Below, piece by piece: positions 45,507-52,848 of a stretch of 64,000 nt of DNA. Position numbers and translations under genes: made by a program. This stretch comes from Glaciimonas sp. PAMC28666 (lineage in GTDB: Bacteria; Pseudomonadota; Gammaproteobacteria; Burkholderiales; Burkholderiaceae_D): assembly GCF_016917355.1 (NCBI RefSeq), contig NZ_CP070304.1:3100001-3164000 (forward strand). Reading direction: 5' to 3'. Below the pieces are notes generated by a model that saw only the letters and a program-made list of their open reading frames with translations, was not told the DNA's origin and searched no databases. Positions within the stretch are counted from its first letter, which is position 1; every line of letters starts with the position of its first letter.

Positions 45507-46673
45507 ATGTCGCCATCCCATTTTACTGAAGTCGATAGTCCCAGCGGTAGCTACGGTGATCATGCCCGCGAACATAGCCGCGATCATAACCGTACTGCAA
45601 TGGTTGCGCTTGCCGTCACCATCAAGGCATGGGGGCGGGAATTGGGCTTTGCTGACGTGCGGATTACCGACGTCGATCTGTCGCAGCAAGAAGCAGGCTT
45701 CGAAGCCTGGCTTGCGCACGGCTATCATGGTGAGATGGATTATATGGCAGCCCACGGATTGAAGCGTGCACGACCGGCAGAATTGGTGCCGGGCACGATT
45801 CGGTCGATCAGCGTGCGGATGGATTACTTGCCGCAGGACAGCGATGCAGCGTGGCGGCAGCGGGAGAAAAATCGGCTTCATCCGAATGCCAGCCATTCTG
45901 CCACGGTGTCTTTGTATGCGCGAGGCCGCGATTACCATAAGGTATTGCGTTCCCGCCTGCAGCAACTGGCTGATCGCATAGCGGCAGAAATCGGACCGTT
46001 CGGTTATCGCGTATTTACCGACTCAGCGCCGGTAATGGAAGTTGCGCTGGCACAAAAAGCGGGGTTAGGGTGGCGTGGGAAGCACACGCTGCTGTTAAAT
46101 CGAGAAGCCGGGTCGCTCTTTTTTTTAGGCGAAATGCTCACTGATATACCGCTACCAACCGATGCGCCGGTCACTGCGCATTGCGGTCAATGCAGCGCGT
46201 GTATCGATGTGTGCCCCACCAAAGCAATTATTGCCCCATATACGCTGGATGCCCGGCGATGTATTTCCTATCTGACAATAGAATTAAAAGGCAGCATTCC
46301 TCTGGAGTTTCGCTCGCTAATCGGCAATCGGGTCTACGGCTGCGACGATTGTCAGCTGTTTTGCCCTTGGAATAAATTTGCCCAGCCTTCCACGTTAAAT
46401 GATTTCGATGTTCGCAACGGCCTCGATAACGCTTCATTAGTTACACTGTTTAGCTGGACCGAAGCGCAATTTAACGAGGGCTTGCAAGGCAGCCCGATTC
46501 GCCGGATAGGACATGAGCGATGGCTACGTAATATTGCGGTGGGTTTGGGAAATACAGCCGCAGCCGGCGTGAATGCGGTGGAAATCATCGCTGCATTGCA
46601 AGCGCGGGCTGACGATCCATCCGCACTTGTTCGGGAGCACGTCGCATGGGCGCTGGAGCAACACGCGGTTTAG
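45507..46673 (+). CDS. queG: Epoxyqueuosine reductase QueG
   Basis: QueG performs the last step of queuosine formation in tRNA, reducing epoxyqueuosine with cobalamin and two [4Fe-4S] clusters. The 388-residue protein has the cobalamin-binding N-terminal part and the two cluster motifs CGQCSACIDVCPTKAI and CDDCQLFCPWNKF. Further family motifs are GWRGKHTLLLNREAGSLFFL and ISYLTIELKGSIPLEFRSLI. The C-terminal HEAT-like part (LQARADDPSALVREHVAWAL) is also typical. An internal ATG at 45600 (MVALAVTIKAWGRELGF) begins where most family members start, so the first 31 residues may not be translated. The stop overlaps the end of the convergent AEC gene. Confidence 0.95.
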   Translation: MSPSHFTEVDSPSGSYGDHAREHSRDHNRTAMVALAVTIKAWGRELGFADVRITDVDLSQQEAGFEAWLAHGYHGEMDYMAAHGLKRARPAELVPGTIRSISVRMDYLPQDSDAAWRQREKNRLHPNASHSATVSLYARGRDYHKVLRSRLQQLADRIAAEIGPFGYRVFTDSAPVMEVALAQKAGLGWRGKHTLLLNREAGSLFFLGEMLTDIPLPTDAPVTAHCGQCSACIDVCPTKAIIAPYTLDARRCISYLTIELKGSIPLEFRSLIGNRVYGCDDCQLFCPWNKFAQPSTLNDFDVRNGLDNASLVTLFSWTEAQFNEGLQGSPIRRIGHERWLRNIAVGLGNTAAAGVNAVEIIAALQARADDPSALVREHVAWALEQHAV

Positions 46674-47566
46674 TTATAGTGTAATAAGCCTAACCATAAC
46701 GGCAAAGTCAGCATCGACAGCACAGTACCGGCAGAAATGATAAACGCTACCAAGGGCCCGTTGCCGCCAAGCCGTGCCGCCAGAATATACGAGCTGGATG
46801 CCGTCGGCAGCGCACAAAACAACACGACTATTTGTAATTGCAGAGTGCCCAATCCGGCCCAACGTCCGAGTAACAAGGCCACCGCCGGTAACGCCAGTAA
46901 TTTAACGGCGATAAAAAATCCGGTCATCAGCTTGGCCTGATGTACACCAGAAAGGCGCAAACCAGCGCCCACCAGCAACAAGCCCATGGCCAGCGCGGCA
47001 TTACCCAGACGCGACAACACCGCACCGGCCACATCCGGCATGGGCAGGCCCGACAAGCTATATAACAGGCCGCAACCCGTCGCGACCAACAAGGGGTTTC
47101 TAGCCAGTTCCTTCAACAAGCCGCCATTCTTATGCACCAGTGAATGCACCGCAGCCAGATTGCACAGCGGCACGCCGAACCCAATCAACAACGCCATATA
47201 GCCAGTCCCTTCCTCGCCCGCCATGCGCGATGCCAGCGCCAATGCCATATAGGAGTTAAAACGGTAACCGGTTTGCATCCCGGATTCAAAATCCATCGGC
47301 GTCGCCTTCAAAAAAGGCTTGCCGATCCACGTCATGATAATGGCCGCGCCGAGGGAGGCTAATCCCACCATCAGCATTTTTCCAGTTGTCTCAAAATGCA
47401 AGGGCGTGCGCGCAGTGGAATAAAACAGCAAAGCCGGAAACAGTAGGTAATACACCAGCTTCTCGGCACCGGTCCAGAAAGCATCGCCCCAGTCGGTGGT
47501 GCGCCGCAGGATGACGCCGAGCAGAATCAGAGTGAAATCGGGAAGCAGCAGATTGATGATGTACAT
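46670..47566 (-). CDS. AEC-family transporter (auxin efflux carrier type)
   Basis: The 298-residue protein has ten predicted membrane helices in two inverted repeats of five, the AEC/BASS-like fold. Family motifs include LLLPDFTLILLGVILRRTTD near the start, FNSYMALALASRM in the middle with the conserved Asn, and VVLFCALPTASSSYILAARL near the end. Such carriers export or import small organic acids, for example malonate or amino acid derivatives; the substrate cannot be named. It is convergent with queG, whose stop overlaps its own by four bases, and its start faces the toxin-secretion locus. Confidence 0.9.
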   Translation of the reverse strand: MYIINLLLPDFTLILLGVILRRTTDWGDAFWTGAEKLVYYLLFPALLFYSTARTPLHFETTGKMLMVGLASLGAAIIMTWIGKPFLKATPMDFESGMQTGYRFNSYMALALASRMAGEEGTGYMALLIGFGVPLCNLAAVHSLVHKNGGLLKELARNPLLVATGCGLLYSLSGLPMPDVAGAVLSRLGNAALAMGLLLVGAGLRLSGVHQAKLMTGFFIAVKLLALPAVALLLGRWAGLGTLQLQIVVLFCALPTASSSYILAARLGGNGPLVAFIISAGTVLSMLTLPLWLGLLHYN

Positions 47567-48171
47567 GAATGAAAGAGTTAATGTAGGACGACGGTAAATG
47601 CGCCTGAGCGGTGCGTTATTTGTATTTCAGTCCGGACAATAAAGTGAGATTGGTGTGAACGAGCAAGTCTACCTGTCAAAAATGGCAATGGTCAAATTAT
47701 AACGATTTGAATCCTCAACCCAGGTTCAGATCGACTGGATCAATCCAACTCATTTTTAGACATCTCTTGGCTATATTTAAGAATTGTCTCGTATCAATTT
47801 GCCTTTTCGCTTTGTAAAATTAGTTTTTAATTAAAAATAAAATAATAAGTGAAAAGAAAAATCTCCTTTAAGGGAGCGGCGACCTTGCGATTTTTTAAGC
47901 GTTTTTTTGTCCCAGCTCCGACTACTTTTAAGTATCTTCCTCTCCACCGCCAGCCATCAGGGCTAGACAGTCATTTCAATAATAGTTGAACGACTGATAT
48001 CGGCATCAATCGCCTACCAAAAAAACGCGCATCAACCTCTTAGATTTGAAATAGCTACGCTCGGCGCAACAGACGAGCGTGTGGCCGCTGCGTGCGAGCG
48101 CGCCGAAACACTGCGCACTACCGAATATTGCATAGTAAAAATACCCGCAACCTCAAAATGAAGGCCGTCCT
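47567..48171. other. AT-rich region upstream of the type I secretion operon
   Basis: These 605 bp lie between the divergent starts of the AEC gene and the secretion ATPase. The centre (47779-47860) is very AT-rich and contains an element repeated upstream of the second unit of the locus. No gene is supported: the short frames lack ribosome sites. About 320 bp separate the element from the ATPase start, so a long leader is likely. Confidence 0.5.
47781..47848 (+). promoter_or_regulatory. Upstream element of the secretion operon, copy 1
   Basis: This 68-bp sequence aligns with one single-base gap to 52154-52220. Shared blocks are TTTGTAAAATT (47811-47821) and the 20-bp identical core AATTAAAAATAAAATAATAA (47829-47848); TAAAAT inside the first block could be a -10 hexamer. 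The conservation between two separate upstream regions suggests a shared promoter or regulator site. Confidence 0.6.
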
Positions 48172-50472
48172 ATGTACAATAAAAAAGTCGATCCAAAGCC
48201 ATTTTTTTGGGCGTTACAGGCCATCTGTATTCTGCACAACAAACCGTTCTCCATGGCTTTGGCGATGCAGCAATTGGCAGCGCCGTATACCGTATGCTCA
48301 ATGATCAGCGCTGTGACCTCGTACGGGTTCGATACTGGATTAAGGCGCCGTAGTATCGCCCAGCTGCATGAAGAGTCGTTTCCTGCGGTAGTGTGGTTGA
48401 CGCCGCCCGCGTTAATGGGGGCCGCCGCGCGGCGCGATCCGTTACTGCGCGACCCTGCACCATCAGATGAGGCTGGCAAATCGACCGAGCTTGCCTTCCT
48501 GGCGACACACGTGACGCCAAATGTGATCGCAGACAAGATTACTTCAGTGTCGCCAGAAATGGCGGAAGTCACGCCAGCGCTTCTTTTGAAGGCCAACGCC
48601 AGCGGCATCGTGGTATTAGAAAAAGGGAGCATTTCAACCAACACGCTATCGCTGGCAGAGTTTTCACTGCGGTATTGCGGCTATCTCACCCCTATTAGCG
48701 TAAAAGCAGACCTTGGCAGGGATATCGACAGCGAGGCCGAAGCACGCCGAAGGCACGCCTTCGGCTTCAGCTGGTTTATCCCAGAACTATTAAAGCATAA
48801 AAAAATATGGCAAGAAGTGTTGCTGGCATCGCTGGTGATCCAGTTAGTCGCGCTGGCAACGCCGCTGTTCACGCAAACCATTATCGACAAAGTAGTGGTG
48901 CATCGCACCGAAAGTACGCTGATTGTGATTGCCATAGGGATGGCAATTTTTATGCTGTTCTCCGCTGTTTTATCTTGGTTGCGACAATATCTGGTGCTGC
49001 ATACCGGCAATCGGGTCGACGCAGTATTGGGTTCATCCGTATTCGAACGTCTGTTCAAATTGCCGCCATTGTATTTTCAGCATCGTCCCACCGGCGTCAT
49101 TGCAGCGCGGCTGCACGGCGTTGAAACCATCCGCGAGTTCATCGCTGGCGCAGCCGTCTCGTTGATTCTGGATTTGCCGTTTCTGTTTATTTTTGTCGCC
49201 ATCATGTTTCATTACAGCGCCACCTTAACCTTGATTGTGCTCGCGATTTTATTATTAATCATCGGTTTAAGTTTGATTGTGGCGCCGATGTTTCAAGCAC
49301 GCCTGCAAAAGCAGTTTCAACTTGGGGCGCGTAATCAAGCGTTTTTGACTGAATATGTCTCGGGTTTAGAAACCGTTAAATCGCTGCAACTGGAACCACA
49401 ACTCAACAGTAAATATAGCGGCTATCTGGCCAGCTATCTGCAGGCGGGTTTCTCCACCAAACAACTCGCTAACACCTACAACACCACCGCAAATTTTTTA
49501 GAACAACTACTCAGTCTGCTAGTCCTCGGTATCGGTGCTTATACCGTAATGCATTCGAAAGAATTCACCATCGGGATGTTGGTCGCATTCCAGATGTTTG
49601 CCGGTAAATTATCGCAACCGATGTTACGGCTGGTTGGCCTATGGCAGCAATTCCAGCAAGCAAGCTTATCGGTAGCTCGCCTAGGTGATCTCATGAATGC
49701 ACCCATCGAGCCCTATTCACTCATCCCCGCACGCGACACAGAGCGCCGTGGCGACATCGAGATCAGCGAAATCGCTTTTCGATACGCCGATCATCTGCCA
49801 CTCGTCTATGAGAACGTTTCCCTCACAATTCGCCCTGGTCAAACCATCGGCATCATGGGGCCATCCGGTTGTGGCAAAAGCACGTTTGCCAAATTATTGC
49901 AAGGCTTCTATCAACCCTGCACTGGTCGAATTTTGATCGACGGCGTCGATATCCGCTATCTTTCTTCCAACGAACTACGCAGTTATTTCGGTGTCGTTCC
50001 ACAGGAAACGACGCTCTTTTCCGGAACCATCTACGAGAACCTGCGGATGGCGAGCCCTAACGCCAGCTTTGAGCAGATCACCGGCTCTTGCAAAATGGCA
50101 GAAATACACACCGTGATCGAAGCCTTGCCGCAAGGTTATCAGACCGAAATTGGCGAGCGTGGTGCCGGCTTGTCGGGCGGTCAAAAACAACGCATCGCCA
50201 TCGCCCGCGCCTTATTAAAAAGCCCGACCATCCTCATCTTCGACGAGGCCACTAGCGCTCTGGATGCCGCTACTGGGGAACAATTCGCCAAGACCATCAA
50301 TACCCTAAAAGGGAAAGTGACGATGCTTTTCATCACGCACGGCTTACCCAAAGGCCTTGAAGTCGATGCCGTATTTCGCCTCACGCCCGATGGTGTGAAA
50401 CTGGTTTCCTCACAATCAGAAAACACTTCTCTCGGCAATCCTGCATTTCCTCCAACAGAAGAGGTCGAATAA
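48172..50472 (+). CDS. Type I secretion ABC transporter (HlyB-like)
   Basis: The 766-residue inner-membrane protein energises export through a type I channel. The N terminus is a C39-like domain without the catalytic Cys, as in HlyB, but it carries a long insertion (about residues 75-140, including HEESFPAVVWLTPPALMGAA and ATHVTPNVIADKIT). Six membrane segments follow (about 225-460), with SGLETVKSLQLEPQ and FQHRPTGVIAARLHG. The ATPase domain has Walker A GIMGPSGCGKSTFAKLLQG, signature LSGGQKQRIAIARAL, Walker B PTILIFDEATSALD and the H-loop LFITHGLP. The adaptor gene overlaps its stop by one base. Its most likely cargo is the RTX protein encoded downstream. Confidence 0.93.
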   Translation: MYNKKVDPKPFFWALQAICILHNKPFSMALAMQQLAAPYTVCSMISAVTSYGFDTGLRRRSIAQLHEESFPAVVWLTPPALMGAAARRDPLLRDPAPSDEAGKSTELAFLATHVTPNVIADKITSVSPEMAEVTPALLLKANASGIVVLEKGSISTNTLSLAEFSLRYCGYLTPISVKADLGRDIDSEAEARRRHAFGFSWFIPELLKHKKIWQEVLLASLVIQLVALATPLFTQTIIDKVVVHRTESTLIVIAIGMAIFMLFSAVLSWLRQYLVLHTGNRVDAVLGSSVFERLFKLPPLYFQHRPTGVIAARLHGVETIREFIAGAAVSLILDLPFLFIFVAIMFHYSATLTLIVLAILLLIIGLSLIVAPMFQARLQKQFQLGARNQAFLTEYVSGLETVKSLQLEPQLNSKYSGYLASYLQAGFSTKQLANTYNTTANFLEQLLSLLVLGIGAYTVMHSKEFTIGMLVAFQMFAGKLSQPMLRLVGLWQQFQQASLSVARLGDLMNAPIEPYSLIPARDTERRGDIEISEIAFRYADHLPLVYENVSLTIRPGQTIGIMGPSGCGKSTFAKLLQGFYQPCTGRILIDGVDIRYLSSNELRSYFGVVPQETTLFSGTIYENLRMASPNASFEQITGSCKMAEIHTVIEALPQGYQTEIGERGAGLSGGQKQRIAIARALLKSPTILIFDEATSALDAATGEQFAKTINTLKGKVTMLFITHGLPKGLEVDAVFRLTPDGVKLVSSQSENTSLGNPAFPPTEEVE

Positions 50473-51992
50473 TGTCATCGTTCTCAGAACACGATGCAAA
50501 TACCGATGCCATTCCCGATGCCAGCGCGAATCCCGGAGGAAATACTTCCCCGGCTGATAAGTCGCCTCTCTCGAATAGATCGGGCCAGTCGGACCAGTCA
50601 GAGATATTTGACGCAGCGCACATCGTCGCTTTGCGTTCATCCGATCGTTGGCAAGATCCGTTGCGCCTGATCGAAGCCGAAGCGCCGAGTCAAATCAAGC
50701 GGCTGGTCCTGTGGACAGTCTCGATCCTTATCCTGATATTGATCGCATGGACAGCGTTCGGCAAACTCGACATAATTGCCACAGCGGAAGGCAAGCTCGT
50801 TCCACAAACACTGGTCAAGATTGTGCAACCAGCAGAAGCTGGCATCGTTAAGCAATTATTGGTTAATGAAGGTGACAGCGTCAAGGCGGGACAGTTATTA
50901 GCCCAGCTAGACACCACGCTCGCAAACGCCGACCAGGCTGGCTTCAGCATGGATATTGCCATTCAGCGCATGCAGATGCGTCGTATCGATGCCGAACTGG
51001 CCGACCAAACGATGCTGCCTAAAGACGGAGAAGACCCACAGTTATACGCCCAGGTGAGGCGCCAGTTTATGGCGCACAAACAAGCATTCCTCGGCAGTCT
51101 GGAACAGGAAAAATCATTAGTCATCAAAGCCCGTCATGATCACCTCAGTGCCTTGCAAGTATTCAATAAATTGCAGCAAACACTCCCCATTTATCAGCGT
51201 AGCGCAACAGCCTACGCCAAGCTCAAAAAAGAAGGGTTCGTCACCGCGCTGGCCGCCGATGAAAAGCAGCGCGACGCCATCGAGAAAGCCCGTGATCTGG
51301 ATGCACAACAATCCATCGTGGCCTCACTCGCCGCCACAATCGCAGCGCAAGAACAACGGATCACCCAGTTAGGCCACACCTACCGCGCCGACCTGCAAAC
51401 CGAACGCGCTGACGTCCACGCCAGACTCGCCCAGTTGCAACCCAATCTGGACAAATCAATTTACAAGCAAGGTCTGATGGAGTTGCGCGCTCCCCAAGCT
51501 GGCGTGATCAACGATCTTGCGACCACCACGATCGGTGCGGTAGTGCAACCCGGCACCGTCGTCATGACCCTTGTTCCGCAGCATGAGCAGTTGTATGCCG
51601 ATGTCTCGGTAAAAAATGAAGACGTCGGCTTCGTCCAGATCGGTCAAACCGCACAAATCAAACTCGCCGCCTATCCGTTCCAGAAATACGGCATGTTAAC
51701 CGGCGCAGTCACCCGCCTCAGCGCGGATGCATCGGACCGGGAAAAAAGCAACGCCAATGCCGACGGTACATCGGGTGACGCAAACGGCGATGACAGCAAC
51801 GCCGCCACTTCAACCTACAAAGCGCGCATAAAGCTAGCCCACCAGATATTGATCGATCCCCAGGGAAATCGATTGCAAATGACCGCCGGCATGCAAGTTA
51901 TCGCAGAAATTCATCAAGGCAAACGGACGGTATTTGAGTACCTGTTGTCGCCTGTGCAGAAAGCCTTACAAGAGGCGGGACGGGAAAGATAA
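50472..51992 (+). CDS. Type I secretion membrane-fusion protein (HlyD-like)
   Basis: The 506-residue protein bridges the ABC exporter and a TolC-type outer membrane channel. The N-terminal 60 residues are polar and unusual, rich in Asp/Ser. One membrane segment (WTVSILILILIAWTAFG, about residues 80-96) is followed by the lipoyl half VPQTLVKIVQPAEAGIVKQL, long coiled helices, the second lipoyl half MELRAPQAGVINDLATTTIG and the beta-barrel with VKNEDVGFVQIGQTAQIKL. A low-complexity Asn/Asp/Ala-rich insertion occurs near residue 425. The end of the gene is followed by an AT-rich gap. No TolC homologue is encoded in the locus, so the outer channel must be elsewhere. Confidence 0.93.
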   Translation: MSSFSEHDANTDAIPDASANPGGNTSPADKSPLSNRSGQSDQSEIFDAAHIVALRSSDRWQDPLRLIEAEAPSQIKRLVLWTVSILILILIAWTAFGKLDIIATAEGKLVPQTLVKIVQPAEAGIVKQLLVNEGDSVKAGQLLAQLDTTLANADQAGFSMDIAIQRMQMRRIDAELADQTMLPKDGEDPQLYAQVRRQFMAHKQAFLGSLEQEKSLVIKARHDHLSALQVFNKLQQTLPIYQRSATAYAKLKKEGFVTALAADEKQRDAIEKARDLDAQQSIVASLAATIAAQEQRITQLGHTYRADLQTERADVHARLAQLQPNLDKSIYKQGLMELRAPQAGVINDLATTTIGAVVQPGTVVMTLVPQHEQLYADVSVKNEDVGFVQIGQTAQIKLAAYPFQKYGMLTGAVTRLSADASDREKSNANADGTSGDANGDDSNAATSTYKARIKLAHQILIDPQGNRLQMTAGMQVIAEIHQGKRTVFEYLLSPVQKALQEAGRER

Positions 51993-52153
51993 AAATGGCC
52001 GTTAAAGTGATAAAAAACGGAGTGACGGTAACTTTATCGTTTAAAAAATATGTATTAAAAACAGCCAAAAATTTATATATTTTTGAACTGAATGCTGCAA
52101 TCAGAATTATCTGTGGGCGGGTTTTTTTTATAGAATTTTCTGCGTCAGTTCGA

Positions 52154-52220
52154 GAATGATCTTGTATTAATTTGAAGTTTCAATTTGTAAAATTGGAAAT
52201 AATTAAAAATAAAATAATAA
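52154..52220 (+). promoter_or_regulatory. Upstream element of the toxin unit, copy 2
   Basis: This 67-bp sequence is the second copy of the element at 47781-47848; the 20-bp core is at 52201-52220. It lies 90 bp before the first start codon of the small membrane protein region, within the 410-bp gap after the HlyD gene (51993-52402), which otherwise holds no gene. Confidence 0.6.
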
Positions 52221-52312
52221 AGAGAACGAATGCGACAGCGTGTACAGCGGTCTGAATCGCGGCATGACTAAGGCTCATAACGAAGCAAATGAAACGTATT
52301 GGGAGGCGGTTT

Positions 52313-52393
52313 ATGGGCATCAAAAATTTGATGTTTTTTGATGGTGATAGTAATTTTTATATTTTTATATTTTTGTCGGTGGCATCGCAATGA
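52313..52393 (+). pseudogene. Short frame, possible 5' end of the small membrane protein gene
   Basis: An ATG at 52313 with GGGAGG upstream starts a 26-codon frame (MGIKNLMFFDGDSNFYIFIF and onwards) that ends at a TGA at 52391. The frame after the stop is the same one used by the 147-codon frame at 52403, so the two are one gene with an in-frame stop or two separate frames. The start MGIKNLM matches the start MDIKNIM of the intact membrane protein at 54632, and the DNA around both starts is similar. Confidence 0.45.
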
Positions 52394-52402
52394 GGGATTA
52401 TA

Positions 52403-52846
52403 TTGATATATCTGATATTCGAATTTTTTTTCATATTAATTGTTACAGTTTTTCCCGATGTATATGTTTGTCTTTGTATAAGAGCATTCAAATATTTTTG
52501 GGGCTTAACACATTTAGAATTTTTTATAGAAAATTTGTACATGTCATTTTCTATAATTAATGTTGCGGTTTTTTCTTTGTTAATAGTTATTCGTGAAATT
52601 TCATTTGATAAAACGGCGTATAGAAATCAAGTCAATATGAAAAAATTTCTAAAAGATAATTGGATATTTTTCTTGGTTGTAATAGCTCTTTATCTTAAAT
52701 TGAATGAAATTAAATTCCTCTCTCCAGATTGGCCATTAACGCAAGGTCGGTTGTTTATATTGTTTAGTTTGATAAGTGCATGGTGCACTTCTGCCGTTAT
52801 CGCAAATACGGTAATTTACATAAAAAATATTTCTTATAAAGATTAA
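52403..52846 (+). CDS. Small AT-rich membrane protein 1, candidate immunity protein
   Basis: The frame encodes 147 residues from a TTG at 52403 (ATG at 52541 is also possible). It is strikingly AT-rich compared with the rest of the window. Four hydrophobic segments are visible (YLIFEFFFILIVTVFPDVYV; MSFSIINVAVFSLLIVI; WIFFLVVIALYLKL; LFILFSLISAWCTSAVIANT). The C-terminal 40 residues resemble those of the protein at 54632 (both end in a YIKxIxYxxK pattern), so they are divergent relatives. It stops two bases before the start of the first FrpC-like gene, so it is translationally linked to it. A role as immunity protein is inferred only from position, size and divergence. An in-frame TGA just upstream may mean that it is damaged. 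Confidence 0.6.
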   Translation: MIYLIFEFFFILIVTVFPDVYVCLCIRAFKYFWGLTHLEFFIENLYMSFSIINVAVFSLLIVIREISFDKTAYRNQVNMKKFLKDNWIFFLVVIALYLKLNEIKFLSPDWPLTQGRLFILFSLISAWCTSAVIANTVIYIKNISYKD

Positions 52847-52848
52847 AC

